This document shows, one piece after another, positions 53,789 to 62,924 of a DNA stretch of 64,000 nt. Position 1 is the first letter of the stretch. Each line of letters starts with the position of its first letter. The translations under genes were made by a program, and so were the position numbers. The DNA is from Sphingomonas sp. NBWT7 (GTDB lineage: Bacteria > Pseudomonadota > Alphaproteobacteria > Sphingomonadales > Sphingomonadaceae). The notes beneath the pieces were generated by a model, which was given only the letters and a program-made list of their open reading frames with translations, had not been told where the DNA came from and did not search any database. The DNA is taken from assembly GCF_014217605.1 (NCBI RefSeq), contig NZ_CP043639.1:124001-188000 (forward strand). Direction: 5' to 3'.

Positions 53789-54715
53789 ATGATCAGGCTG
53801 AACGCGGGCGATGTGCTGCCGCTGGACTTGCGCGGCGGGATCGTCGCGCTCGGCAATTTCGACGGCTTCCACCTCGGCCATCAGGCGGTCGTCGGCCAGG
53901 CGATGACGCGCGCGCGGGCGGAAGGACGGCCGGCGCTGGTCGCGACCTTCGATCCGCATCCGATGCGTTATTTCAAGCCCGACACGCCGTGGTTCCGGCT
54001 GACGACGCTCGAACAGCGCGCCGCATTGATGCAGGCAGCCGAGATCGACGCGATGATCGTGTTCGAGTTCGACGATCGTCTCGCCGGGCTCGACGCGGAC
54101 GCCTTCGTCACGGAGCGGCTGATCGGGCAGCTCGGCGTCGCCGGCGTCGTGACGGGGGCGGATTTCACCTACGGCAAGGCGCGTTCCGGTGACGTAGCGA
54201 GCCTCGCGGCGCTCGGCCGCCATCACGGCTTCTCGACCGACACGGTGGGTGCGGTGAGGCTGGATGGCGAGACGGTGTCGTCGACGCGCATCCGCGCCGC
54301 GCTGCGCGAGGGGCGACCGCGCGATGCCGCGCGGCTGCTCTCGCGTCCGTTCACGATCGCCGGCGAGGTGCGCCACGGCGACAAGCTCGGGCGCGAGATC
54401 GGCTATCCCACCGCCAACGTCGATCTCGGCAACTATCTTCGCCCCGCCTACGGCATCTACGCGGTTCGTGTGGCGCTCGCCGATGGACGCGTGATCGACG
54501 GGGCGGCCAATCTCGGGATCCGGCCGAGTTTCGATCCGCCCAAGGAGCTGCTCGAGCCGTATCTGTTCGACTTTTCCGAGAACCTCTACGGCCAGACGAT
54601 TGAGGTGGCGCTGATCGACTTTCTGCGGCCTGAAGCAAAGTTCGACAGCCTCGATGCGCTGAAGGCGCAGATGGCCGCGGATTGCGATCGGGCGCGGGCG
54701 TTGCTGGCGGAGTGA
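53789..54715 (+). CDS. ribF: bifunctional riboflavin kinase / FAD synthetase
   Basis: A 308-residue enzyme making FMN from riboflavin and then FAD. The N-terminal adenylyltransferase domain reads VALGNFDGFHLGHQAVV and ATFDPHPMRYF, with STRIRAALREG closing it. The C-terminal flavokinase domain reads HGDKLGREIGYPTANVDLGNYLRPAYGIYAV. MIRLNAGDV is chosen because GGAG lies nine bases upstream; an ATG at 53774 lacks a Shine-Dalgarno. It precedes ileS-lspA, an order also known from E. coli. Confidence 0.95.
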   Translation: MIRLNAGDVLPLDLRGGIVALGNFDGFHLGHQAVVGQAMTRARAEGRPALVATFDPHPMRYFKPDTPWFRLTTLEQRAALMQAAEIDAMIVFEFDDRLAGLDADAFVTERLIGQLGVAGVVTGADFTYGKARSGDVASLAALGRHHGFSTDTVGAVRLDGETVSSTRIRAALREGRPRDAARLLSRPFTIAGEVRHGDKLGREIGYPTANVDLGNYLRPAYGIYAVRVALADGRVIDGAANLGIRPSFDPPKELLEPYLFDFSENLYGQTIEVALIDFLRPEAKFDSLDALKAQMAADCDRARALLAE

Positions 54716-54740
54716 CGCTCGGCTAAGGGCGCGAGCCTCT

Positions 54741-57575
54741 ATGGCCGACGAAACCCCCTCCGCATCCGCGCCCGTTCAGAAGGATTGGCGCGACACCGTC
54801 TTCCTGCCGAAGACCGACTTCCCGATGAAGGCGGGCCTGCCGCAGAAGGAGCCCGCGATCCTGGAGCGCTGGCAGCGGCTGGGTCTGTACCAGCGGCTGC
54901 GCGAGCAGCGCGCCGATCGTGAGACGTTCGTCCTCCACGACGGCCCGCCCTATGCCAATGGCGACATGCATATCGGCCACGCGCTGAACCATATCCTGAA
55001 GGACATGGTCGTGCGCACGCAGACGCTGCTCGGCAAGAACGCGCCGTACGTGCCCGGCTGGGACTGCCACGGCTTGCCGATCGAGTGGAAGGTCGAAGAG
55101 GAATATCGCAAGAAGAAGCTGAACAAGGACGAGGTGCCGGCGGCGGAATTCCGCGCCGAATGCCGCGCCTATGCGCAGAAGTGGGTCGACACCCAGCGCG
55201 AGCAGTTGAAGCGGCTCGGGATTAACGGCGATTGGGACAAGCCGTACCTGACGATGGACTTCTTGGCGGAGGCAACGATCGTCGCCGAGCTGATGAAATT
55301 CGCCGAGACGGGCCAGCTGTATCGCGGCGCCAAGCCGGTGATGTGGAGTCCGGTCGAGAAGACCGCGCTGGCCGAGGCCGAGGTCGAATATGAGGACGTG
55401 GTGTCGACGCAGATCGACGTCGCGTTCGAGATCGTCGAGGCGCCGAACGCGCCGGATCTGGTTGGCGCGCATGCGGTGATCTGGACCACGACGCCCTGGA
55501 CGATCCCGGTGAACCAGGCGCTCGCCTACGGCCCGGAGGTGGAATACGTCCTCGCGCGGTTCGACGACATGGTGATCGAACCGCGCACATTGCTCGTTGC
55601 GCGCGATCTGATCGAGAGCTTCGGCGCACGCATCGGCCATCCGGTGGTGATGAAGGTCGGCGACGAAGCCGGCACCGTCACCGCACTGGCGATGATCACC
55701 GGCGACAAGCTCAAGGGTGCGGTCGCGCGTCATCCGATGCACGCGCTGGGCGGCTTCTTCGCCAGGCCGCGCCCGTTCCTCGCCGGCGATTTCGTCACCA
55801 CCGATGCCGGCACCGGGCTCGTCCACATGGCGCCAGATCACGGCGAGGACGATTTCGAGCTGTGCAAGGCGCACGGCATCGATCCGGTGTTCGCGGTCGA
55901 TGCGGCAGGCATGTACCGGCCTGACTGGGCGTGGCTCGGCGGGCAGGGCAGCGTCATCAACAAGAAGTTCGTCGCCGCCGATGGCCCGATCTGCACCGAC
56001 CTGCGCGAAGCCGGCGCACTGGTCGGGGCGAGCGACGACTTCAAGCACAGCTATCCGCATTCCTGGCGCTCGAAGGCGAAGGTGATCTTCCGTTGCACGC
56101 CGCAGTGGTTCATTGCCGTCGACAAGCCGATCGAGGGTGGCGACACGCTGCGGCAGAAGGCGGTGGCCGCGATCGCCGCGACGCGCTTCGTGCCCGAGAA
56201 GGGCCGCAACCGCATCGGCGCCATGGTCGAGGGGCGGCCGGACTGGGTGATCAGCCGGCAGCGCGCCTGGGGCGTGCCGATCGCTTTGTTCGTCCATCGT
56301 GCGACGGGCGAATTGCTGGTCGACCCGGCGGTTAATGCACGCATTGTCGAGGCCTTTCGCAAGAAGGGTGTCGATGCCTGGACCGACGAGGCAATGGCTG
56401 GCTTCCTAGGCGGGGGACGCGATCCGGCGGATTACGAGCGGGTTACCGACATTCTCGACGTGTGGTTCGATTCGGGCTGCACCCATGCCTTCGTGCTGGA
56501 AAGCGGGCGCTGGCCGGAGCTTAGGTGGCCGGCGGACCTGTACCTCGAAGGGTCCGACCAGCATCGCGGCTGGTTCCAGTCCTCGCTGCTGGAAAGCTGC
56601 GGCACGCGCGGACGCGCACCGTACGACGCGGTGCTGACGCACGGCTTCACGATGGACGCCAAGGGCATGAAGATGTCCAAGAGTCTCGGCAACACGATCA
56701 ACCCGCTTGATCTGATGCGCGATTATGGCGCGGACATCCTTCGGCTGTGGGCGCTGTCGGTGGATTTCACCGAGGATCACCGCATCGGCAAGGAGATCCT
56801 TGCCGGCGTCGCGGACCAGTATCGCAAGCTGCGCAACACGTTCCGCTATCTGCTCGGCGCGCTCGACGGGTTCGACGAAAGCGAGAAGCTGCCGGTCGCC
56901 GAGTGGCCCGAGCTGGAGCGGTATATGCTCCACCTCGTCCATGCGTTCGACCAGCAGCTTCGCCGCGCGATTGCCGATTACGACTTCAACGGCTACGTCC
57001 GCCTGCTGAGCGATTTCGCCAACGAGGATCTGTCGGCGTTCTTCTTCGATATCCGGAAGGATTCGCTTTATTGCGACGCCCCGGACGACGTGAAGCGCCG
57101 GGCCTATCGCACGATGCTCGACGTGCTGTTCCACGCGATGGTGCGCTGGGCGGCGCCGGTGCTGGTCTTCACTGCCGAGGAAGTGTGGCAATCGCGCTTC
57201 CCCGATGAAGACAGCTCGGTGCATTTCCTCGACTGGCCCGAACTGCCGGCGGAAGCGGGCGAGAACGTCAGCGCCCGCTGGCTCGAAGTGCGCCGCCTGC
57301 GCGAGCGCGTGACCGAGGCGATCGAGCCGCTACGCCGCGAAAAGGTGGTGCGCTCCAGCCTGGAAGCCGACGTGACCGTCACCGACACGCCGTTGCCGGT
57401 CGACCAGTTGGCCGAGGCGTTCATCGTGGCGAAGGTATCGCCGGGCGATGAGGTGACGGTGAGCCGGACCGATTATCACAAGTGCGGGCGCTGCTGGCGG
57501 CTGCTGCCCGAGGTGGTTGAGGATACCGCGCTGTGCGGCCGCTGCGCTGCCGTCGTCGGCGAGGCGGCGGCGTGA
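54741..57575 (+). CDS. ileS: isoleucyl-tRNA synthetase
   Basis: A 944-residue class I synthetase. The HIGH motif is in GDMHIGHALNHILKDM and the KMSKS loop in MDAKGMKMSKSLGN. A large CP1 editing domain is present (WTTTPWTIPVNQAL; TDAGTGLVHMAPDHGEDD), and the C-terminus carries a zinc site CGRCWRLLPEVVEDTALCGRC. Length is normal for the bacterial type with a zinc-binding tail. lspA overlaps its stop (GTGA). Confidence 0.97.
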   Translation: MADETPSASAPVQKDWRDTVFLPKTDFPMKAGLPQKEPAILERWQRLGLYQRLREQRADRETFVLHDGPPYANGDMHIGHALNHILKDMVVRTQTLLGKNAPYVPGWDCHGLPIEWKVEEEYRKKKLNKDEVPAAEFRAECRAYAQKWVDTQREQLKRLGINGDWDKPYLTMDFLAEATIVAELMKFAETGQLYRGAKPVMWSPVEKTALAEAEVEYEDVVSTQIDVAFEIVEAPNAPDLVGAHAVIWTTTPWTIPVNQALAYGPEVEYVLARFDDMVIEPRTLLVARDLIESFGARIGHPVVMKVGDEAGTVTALAMITGDKLKGAVARHPMHALGGFFARPRPFLAGDFVTTDAGTGLVHMAPDHGEDDFELCKAHGIDPVFAVDAAGMYRPDWAWLGGQGSVINKKFVAADGPICTDLREAGALVGASDDFKHSYPHSWRSKAKVIFRCTPQWFIAVDKPIEGGDTLRQKAVAAIAATRFVPEKGRNRIGAMVEGRPDWVISRQRAWGVPIALFVHRATGELLVDPAVNARIVEAFRKKGVDAWTDEAMAGFLGGGRDPADYERVTDILDVWFDSGCTHAFVLESGRWPELRWPADLYLEGSDQHRGWFQSSLLESCGTRGRAPYDAVLTHGFTMDAKGMKMSKSLGNTINPLDLMRDYGADILRLWALSVDFTEDHRIGKEILAGVADQYRKLRNTFRYLLGALDGFDESEKLPVAEWPELERYMLHLVHAFDQQLRRAIADYDFNGYVRLLSDFANEDLSAFFFDIRKDSLYCDAPDDVKRRAYRTMLDVLFHAMVRWAAPVLVFTAEEVWQSRFPDEDSSVHFLDWPELPAEAGENVSARWLEVRRLRERVTEAIEPLRREKVVRSSLEADVTVTDTPLPVDQLAEAFIVAKVSPGDEVTVSRTDYHKCGRCWRLLPEVVEDTALCGRCAAVVGEAAA

Positions 57576-58099
57576 CGCGTGGTGCACCCGTTGCGGGGCT
57601 CGCCGCGGCGGCGGCGGTGTTCGTGCTCGACCAGCTTAGCAAATGGCTCGTCACCGGGCCGCTGGGGATCGACTTCCTTGGCGCCTCGCGTGAGATCGTG
57701 TCGTTCTTCGACCTGCGTTTCGTGCAGAACATGGGCGTCAGCCTGGGGCTGCTACGCGCGGAAAGCGATGTCGCGCGCTGGGCGCTCGTCGCGATGACGG
57801 CCGCGATCGCCGTCGCCGTCACATGGTGGATGTGGCGCGAGGAGAAGGCGGCCGACAAGCTGGCGCTCGGCCTGGTGCTGGGCGGCGCGCTCGGTAATAT
57901 CCTCGATCGCGTGCGTCTGGGCTATGTGGTCGATTTCGCCGACCTGCATTTCGGCGAGTGGCGGCCGTTCCTCGTCTTCAATGTGGCGGATGCGGCGATC
58001 ACGATCGGCGTGCTCATTCTGCTGGTGCGCGCGCTGCTGATTCGCGATAAGCCCGCGCAACAGCCGGCACAGACGGTTTCGGAGAATGTGAATGCGTAA
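57572..58099 (+). CDS. lspA: lipoprotein signal peptidase
   Basis: A 175-residue inner-membrane aspartyl protease with four hydrophobic segments that cleaves prolipoproteins before the lipidated cysteine. The catalytic aspartates fit Asp121 in GYVVDFADLHF and Asp140 in FNVADAAITIG; VFVLDQLSKWLV is the conserved N-terminal motif. It starts at GTG overlapping the ileS stop. It would process the lipoproteins predicted elsewhere in this window. Confidence 0.94.
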   Translation: MTRGAPVAGLAAAAAVFVLDQLSKWLVTGPLGIDFLGASREIVSFFDLRFVQNMGVSLGLLRAESDVARWALVAMTAAIAVAVTWWMWREEKAADKLALGLVLGGALGNILDRVRLGYVVDFADLHFGEWRPFLVFNVADAAITIGVLILLVRALLIRDKPAQQPAQTVSENVNA

Positions 58100-58514
58100 G
58101 GTGGTGGCGCTTGGAGCAGCCGCGGCGGCGATGCTCATGTCGGCAACGTTGGCGGGGTGCGCGAGCAGCGGGCTCGACCGCGATCGGCCCGACGAGTTCG
58201 CGGTGGCGCGTCAGCCCTCGCTGATCATCCCGCCCGATTTCGCGCTGGTGCCGCCGACGCCGGGCGCTGCGCGCGTTCAGTCGGTGACGGGCGCGCAGGC
58301 GCAGACGCTCGAGGCGCTGTTCGGCTCCGCACCGCGCAGCGCGAGCGAGGCCGCGGTCGTCCAGTCGGCCGGAGGCGCGACCGCAGATCCGGGCATCCGC
58401 TCGTCGGCGGGCGACCCCAGCACCAACGTCGTCGACAAGGGGCAGACGACGCGCGACATCATCGCCGCGCCGGAAGGCGATGGGCAGGACGCGCGCGCCA
58501 ACGCGCCGAAGTAA
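58092..58514 (+). CDS. DUF3035 lipoprotein (BamF-like)
   Basis: A 140-residue lipoprotein (MLMSATLAGC, lipidated Cys23). The segment RDRPDEFAVARQPSLIIPPDFALVPPTP is characteristic of DUF3035, reported as an alphaproteobacterial subunit of the outer-membrane beta-barrel assembly (BAM) complex. The rest is Ala/Ser-rich and disordered-looking. It overlaps lspA by eight bases; ileS-lspA-DUF3035 is a common order, usually followed by an M16 peptidase gene, which is missing here. Confidence 0.8.
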   Translation: MRKVVALGAAAAAMLMSATLAGCASSGLDRDRPDEFAVARQPSLIIPPDFALVPPTPGAARVQSVTGAQAQTLEALFGSAPRSASEAAVVQSAGGATADPGIRSSAGDPSTNVVDKGQTTRDIIAAPEGDGQDARANAPK

Positions 58515-58548
58515 GCGTCCAATCCGATCCGACGGCCGCTAGCGGCGG

Positions 58549-59190
58549 TCAGTCGGGCCGCGGGCGCAGGTTCGACTGGTAGATGTGCCAGCGCTGCTGC
58601 GCTGCGGTCGCGCCGTCGATGGCGGCGGTGCGATGAAGCACCACGTCGCCCTTGAGTGTGGCCGGGCGACCGTCACGCAAGGTGGCAGCCACACTTACGG
58701 GAACCGTGACGTAGCGCTGGCCGGCACCGCTATCGACGCGGCCGGGCGTTCCGATATCCGCGCGATAGTCTACGAATTTGGCGAAACTCGCGGCGAAGTC
58801 GGCGGCCGACATGCCAGAGGCTGCGCCGTCACGTTCCCACAGGTGCCACGCCGTTCGATAATCCCCGCGGTTAATCGCGCTGAAATAGGCCTGTGTTACT
58901 GCGACTGCCGCCGCGACATCCTGCCCGCCGCTTTCCTGCGCATTCTTATCTGCAATGGTCGCACCCGCTACGCGCCCCGCGGCGTCGGCACTATTCGACG
59001 ACCGCTCGGTCGACGTGACGCGATCATCGGTATCGGGCAGGGCGGCAGACGTAGATGGTGCCGATTTCGCCGACGGTCTCGCGGCGGGGCGCTCCGTCAC
59101 CGCATCGTTGCCGCCCGGCGCCGGGGGAGAACAAGCCGTCACGGCCACCGCCGCCAGCGCGACAATACCGCGGCGCCTGTCGGCTTTCAC
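58549..59190 (-). CDS. hypothetical lipoprotein
   Basis: A 213-residue protein with lipoprotein signal (VALAAVAVTAC, Cys20), a Ser/Ala/Thr-rich disordered region (25-90) and a folded C-terminal part (AVAVTQAYFSAINRGDYRTAWHLWERDG; YVTVPVSVAATLRDG) resembling an NTF2-like or SnoaL-type alpha+beta domain. No catalytic motif is evident. It is 10 bases downstream of the acidic-protein gene, so probably cotranscribed. Confidence 0.7.
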   Translation of the reverse strand: MKADRRRGIVALAAVAVTACSPPAPGGNDAVTERPAARPSAKSAPSTSAALPDTDDRVTSTERSSNSADAAGRVAGATIADKNAQESGGQDVAAAVAVTQAYFSAINRGDYRTAWHLWERDGAASGMSAADFAASFAKFVDYRADIGTPGRVDSGAGQRYVTVPVSVAATLRDGRPATLKGDVVLHRTAAIDGATAAQQRWHIYQSNLRPRPD

Positions 59191-59200
59191 GAGTTGGCGG

Positions 59201-59545
59201 TCACGGATTGATCGCCACCTCGTCGGTGTCGCTCAGATCCTCGTCGTCATCGATCGAGCCATCCTCGAACGCTTCCTGCGCATCATCCTCGCCGATGTCG
59301 TCCTCGTCCTGCTCGGCGTCGTCGTCCTGCTCGGCGACCTCGCTGTCGGCCATTAGCAGTTCGTCCTCCTGCTCGTCGTCGGCATCGTCGACGTCGAGAT
59401 CGGGATCAAGATCGGTGATGATCGTGCCGTCGCTCGGGCCGTCGCGCGTCGCTTCGAGGATCTCAGCGCGCTGGCTCTCATCATAGCCGTCCTCGTCGAA
59501 GCCGTCGTCGCCCGAACCGTGGCTCGTTACCTGATGGCCGCCCAT
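59201..59545 (-). CDS. small highly acidic protein of unknown function
   Basis: A 114-residue protein whose second half is almost entirely Asp/Glu (DLDVDDADDEQEDELLMADSE and similar). MGGHQVTSHG is the start, with an AGGAG Shine-Dalgarno; upstream frame adds only 12 residues. There is no signal peptide or cysteine. Such a protein is likely disordered and could bind cations or basic partners, but I recognise no family. It lies upstream of the hypothetical lipoprotein on the minus strand. Confidence 0.65.
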   Translation of the reverse strand: MGGHQVTSHGSGDDGFDEDGYDESQRAEILEATRDGPSDGTIITDLDPDLDVDDADDEQEDELLMADSEVAEQDDDAEQDEDDIGEDDAQEAFEDGSIDDDEDLSDTDEVAINP

Positions 59546-59748
59546 GATCGTTTCTCCTGATTGCCGATGCGGAACGGCCATCGCCGCTTGCCGGTTCCGG
59601 GGCTGTGCGGTGACGCGGGTCGGTTGAGGAAAGGGTGAAGCGACGGGGAAGGTCTGCGTCGAAAGCCTTCCCGGTTAGGCTTGTACCGGCTGCCGACGCC
59701 CATTAGTGTGTTATACGATACGTACACCTTGAGCACGGAGTTGCCGCC
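59546..59748. other. divergent intergenic region
   Basis: These 203 bases separate the acidic-protein and lipoprotein gene starts. They contain a 7-bp inverted repeat (GGGAAGG/CCTTCCC near 59646-59672) and an AT-richer spot around 59705-59720 that may hold the plus-strand -10. I see no ORF or known operator. Confidence 0.4.
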
Positions 59749-60243
59749 ATGATCGTGAAGTTTGCCGCCGTCGCCGCGATCGCGCTGTCGCTCGTCGCGT
59801 GCAGCAAGAACGACGGGGAGGGCACGACGGTGTCGATCAACGGCGGCAACGGCACGGCGCTGGTCGATGGCGACAGCGGCGAGGTGACGGTCGACACGCC
59901 CCTGTTCAAGGGCGCGATCAAGCTGCCGAAGATTACCATGACGGCCGACAATTTCGATCTGAACGGCGTTCATCTTTATCCGGGATCGAAGATCGGCTCG
60001 GTCAATGTCGATGCCGGCAAGGACGGCGGCGAAGGATCGGGTGGTGTAGTGCGCGTGCGGTTCGACAGCCCGGCCAGCGCCGAGAAGGTACGCGACTGGT
60101 TCCGGGGCGAGTTCGAGAAGGCGGGGACCAGCGTTACGGTCAACGGCAACAGCCTGTCGGGGCAAGCCGAGGACGAGCGGTTCCGCATCGATCTGCAGCC
60201 TGCCGGCGAGCGCGCGAGCGGCGTCGTGACGATCAACGGCTAG
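59749..60243 (+). CDS. hypothetical lipoprotein
   Basis: A 164-residue protein with lipoprotein signal MIVKFAAVAAIALSLVAC (Cys18). A Gly-rich beta region (TTVSINGGNGTALVDGDSGEVTVDTPLFKGAIKLPKI) is followed by FDSPASAEKVRDWFRGEFEKAG, which looks like a helix in an alpha+beta fold. Similar proteins occur in sphingomonads, to my recollection, without assigned function. GGAG precedes the ATG. It is divergent from the acidic-protein gene. Confidence 0.7.
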   Translation: MIVKFAAVAAIALSLVACSKNDGEGTTVSINGGNGTALVDGDSGEVTVDTPLFKGAIKLPKITMTADNFDLNGVHLYPGSKIGSVNVDAGKDGGEGSGGVVRVRFDSPASAEKVRDWFRGEFEKAGTSVTVNGNSLSGQAEDERFRIDLQPAGERASGVVTING

Positions 60244-60351
60244 GCAACAGGGGGCCGGGCACGGCATCAAGGGGGACGCGCGACGCTGGCGGGGGCAGTG
60301 CGCTGCGCTTATGTAGCGCAGCAACCCACTGTTCGATCGAAGGCGTATGTG

Positions 60352-61308
60352 ATGCTCGATACCCAGATGGCCGCCGTGCCGACCCTAAGCCTCGCCGATC
60401 AGGCACGCGATCCCGAGCGGTTCGCCGCTGACCTGGGCGGATCGTTTCGTCGCTTCGGCTTCGCAGTGGTCGCCGATCACGGCGTGCCGCACGATCTGAT
60501 TTCGCGCGCCTGGGCCGAGACGGAAGCGCTGTTCGCGCTGCCGAAAGAGGAGAAGCGCGGGTATTTCGTCGAGGGCGCCGGCGGGGCGCGCGGCTACACG
60601 CCGTTCAAGACCGAGATCGCCAAGGACGCAAAGCACGTCGATCTGAAGGAATTCTGGCACGTCGGGCGCGAGTTGCCGGCTGGCCATCGCTTCGCGGGAT
60701 CGATGGCGCCGAATATCTGGCCGGAACGCCCGGAAGGTTTCAAGGACACATTTCTCGAGCTGTTCAAGGCGTTCGACACCGCGGGCGACCGGCTGTTGTC
60801 TGCGATCGCGACGCATCTCGGCCTGGCCACCGACTGGTTCGATCCGGCGGTGCGCGACGGCAATTCGGTGCTGCGGCTGCTGCATTATCCGCCGATCCCG
60901 GTCGATGCGGAGGGGGTGCGCGCCGGGGCGCATGAGGACATCAACCTCATCACGCTACTGCTCGGCGCGGAGGAGGCGGGTCTCGAACTGCTCGACCGCG
61001 ATTCGGGCAAGTGGCTCGCGGTAAAGCCGCCGGCGGGCGCGATGGTCGTCAACGTCGGCGACATGCTGCAACGGCTGACCAACCACGTACTACCGTCGAC
61101 CACGCACCGCGTCGTCAATCCGCCGCCCGAGCGGCGCGGGCACTCGCGTTACTCGATGCCGTTCTTCCTGCATCCGGCGCCCGATTTCCTGATCGAGACG
61201 CTGCCGCAGACGATCACACCGGATAATCCCAACCGCTATCCGACCCCGATCACCGCACACGATTACCTGCACGAACGACTGGTGGAAATCGGCCTGATCA
61301 AGAAGTGA
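60352..61308 (+). CDS. isopenicillin N synthase-like 2OG-Fe(II) oxygenase
   Basis: A 318-residue non-heme iron oxygenase. An N-terminal DIOX_N part (SFRRFGFAVVADHGVPHDLI) is followed by the double-stranded beta-helix with iron ligands His and Asp in GAHEDINLITLLLG and the distal His in STTHRVVNPP; RYSMPFFLHP supplies the Arg-X-Ser that holds the 2-oxoglutarate carboxylate. Substrate is unknown; bacterial homologues are often annotated only by fold, and no beta-lactam biosynthesis genes are here. Start could also be Met6. Confidence 0.87.
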   Translation: MLDTQMAAVPTLSLADQARDPERFAADLGGSFRRFGFAVVADHGVPHDLISRAWAETEALFALPKEEKRGYFVEGAGGARGYTPFKTEIAKDAKHVDLKEFWHVGRELPAGHRFAGSMAPNIWPERPEGFKDTFLELFKAFDTAGDRLLSAIATHLGLATDWFDPAVRDGNSVLRLLHYPPIPVDAEGVRAGAHEDINLITLLLGAEEAGLELLDRDSGKWLAVKPPAGAMVVNVGDMLQRLTNHVLPSTTHRVVNPPPERRGHSRYSMPFFLHPAPDFLIETLPQTITPDNPNRYPTPITAHDYLHERLVEIGLIKK

Positions 61309-61327
61309 CCCGTCACGCTGCCCGGCA

Positions 61328-61360
61328 CGCTGCCCGCCACGATCAATGCGGCGGGCAGCG
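61328..61360. terminator. bidirectional hairpin between convergent genes
   Basis: An 11-bp perfect GC-rich stem (61328-61338 with 61350-61360) closes an 11-base loop, midway between the oxygenase and L,D-transpeptidase stops. It lacks a T-run, so termination may be imperfect. Confidence 0.6.
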
Positions 61361-61369
61361 CGGTAGTGT

Positions 61370-61978
61370 TCAGCGACTGGCGAGGAAGGAGCCGAGATCC
61401 TTCGGCGTTGCGGCATTCGCTGCCGCCGTCAGCTGCGCATCGCTGCGCGGCGCCGGCGTGTCGGGCACGTAGGACAGATCGGTCACTTCGACGGTTGCGC
61501 CCATTTCGGTCGCCGCGAACAGTTTCTTGGCAAATTCGGTCGGCACGCGAATGCAGCCGTGCGAGGCGGGGAAGCCGGGATTGCGGCCAGCATGGATCGC
61601 CACGCCGTCCCATGTCAGCCGCTGCATGAACGGCATCGGCGCGTTGTCGTACAGGTTCGAATGGTGCATCTGCTTCTTCTGCAGGATGGTGAAGAGGCCA
61701 ACAGGGGTCTCGTTGCCTTCCTTGCCGGTCGAAACGGTCGACACCGCGACGAGCTGATCGGCGCGATAGACATAGGCCTTCTGATCGGGAATACTGATCA
61801 GAATGCTGACCGGGCCCGCCGCGGCGTCCTCTTCCCAGAGGTACTTCCCCGGCGTGAGGGTAGCTGCAGCATCGACGAGAGCAACGCTGGTGCCGACCGC
61901 GCTCTTGGCGAATGCTGGCGTGGCGGTGAGGGCTGTCATCGCGAGGACAGCCGGCGTCAATGCACGAATCAGGCGCAT
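61370..61978 (-). CDS. L,D-transpeptidase (YkuD family)
   Basis: A 202-residue periplasmic protein with a Sec signal (MRLIRALTPAVLAMTALTATPAFA) and a YkuD domain (about 56-165). The catalytic motif is IHAGRNPGFPASHGCIRVP with His140 and nucleophile Cys142. It would form 3-3 cross-links or attach lipoproteins or outer-membrane proteins to peptidoglycan. An AGGGG Shine-Dalgarno precedes the ATG. It shares a divergent region with a second L,D-transpeptidase-like gene. Confidence 0.9.
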   Translation of the reverse strand: MRLIRALTPAVLAMTALTATPAFAKSAVGTSVALVDAAATLTPGKYLWEEDAAAGPVSILISIPDQKAYVYRADQLVAVSTVSTGKEGNETPVGLFTILQKKQMHHSNLYDNAPMPFMQRLTWDGVAIHAGRNPGFPASHGCIRVPTEFAKKLFAATEMGATVEVTDLSYVPDTPAPRSDAQLTAAANAATPKDLGSFLASR

Positions 61979-62186
61979 GATCCAGACCCCTTACTATAAA
62001 TACTCGATCCGGCTTTTCGGATCTTGACAGGCACAACGGATGATCGCGGGTTTGGTGCCATTGCGACGAATCGCGCCGGATCTGCGACGTACCAAGCAAG
62101 CGACGGGCCAGATGCCCGCAATGGTTGAGGAACGTTCACCATTTCGCTGGTATGAGGGGCCAAGCGGGAATGGGAACGACGATCTG

Positions 62187-62924
62187 ATGACAATGATGGA
62201 ATGTGGGGCGGGGAACGATGGTGCGATCGACGCGGGCAAGGCGCCAACGCGTCGCGGCTTGCTGAAGACGGCAGGCGCGCTCGCCGGCGCGATGATCGTG
62301 CCCGATGCTGTTGCCGCTGCGATGCGTCCGCTGGATCCGCGGCCAGCCCCGCTGCCGGCATCGGCGCTGGCGCCGGTTCGCCCCGCACCGCGCGTGGTGC
62401 CGAGCTCACCGCGTGTTGTGCGCCCCGAATTGATGCGGCGGGCGCTCGCCGCACTCGAGCGGCACGGCAGCCGCGGCGTCCAGCGCGATCGCATGGTTAT
62501 CGCCGATTTCGCCGCATCGTCCGCGCAGCCGCGCTTTCACCTAATCGATCTCGTCAGCGGCACCAGCGTGTCGAAGCTTGTCGCGCACGGCAGCGGATCG
62601 GATCCGGCGCACACCGGCTATCTGCAGCGCTTCTCGAACCAGGACGGCTCGAACGCGTCGTGCGAGGGTGCCTTCCTCGCGTCGGATTATTACGTCGGCA
62701 AGCACGGGCGCTCGCAACGGCTGATCGGGCTCGATCCGACCAACAACAACGCGCTGTCGCGCGCGATCGTCGTCCACGGCGCGTGGTATTCTAACCCTGA
62801 CATGTTGCGCACGCACGGCCGGCTGGGTCGCAGCCAGGGCTGTTTCGCAGTCGGCGAGCGCGAGCTGGCGGAGGTCTTCGAGCGCCTCGGCCAGGGCCGG
62901 ATGATCTACGCCGCCAAGGTCTGA
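62187..62924 (+). CDS. murein L,D-transpeptidase catalytic domain protein (YkuD_2 type) with Tat-like signal
   Basis: A 245-residue protein. The N-terminus carries a twin-arginine-like motif TRRGLLK followed by TAGALAGAMIVPDAVAAA, so Tat export is likely. The YkuD_2-type domain includes HGSGSDPAHTGYLQRFSN, the catalytic-region VVHGAWYSNPDMLRTHGRLGRSQGCFAV with the Cys in SQGC. MTMMECGAGN at 62187 is preferred because it places the Tat motif at a normal depth; the ATG at 62040 would add 49 unrelated residues. Its 3' end overlaps the glycosyltransferase gene by 19 bases. Confidence 0.82.
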   Translation: MTMMECGAGNDGAIDAGKAPTRRGLLKTAGALAGAMIVPDAVAAAMRPLDPRPAPLPASALAPVRPAPRVVPSSPRVVRPELMRRALAALERHGSRGVQRDRMVIADFAASSAQPRFHLIDLVSGTSVSKLVAHGSGSDPAHTGYLQRFSNQDGSNASCEGAFLASDYYVGKHGRSQRLIGLDPTNNNALSRAIVVHGAWYSNPDMLRTHGRLGRSQGCFAVGERELAEVFERLGQGRMIYAAKV

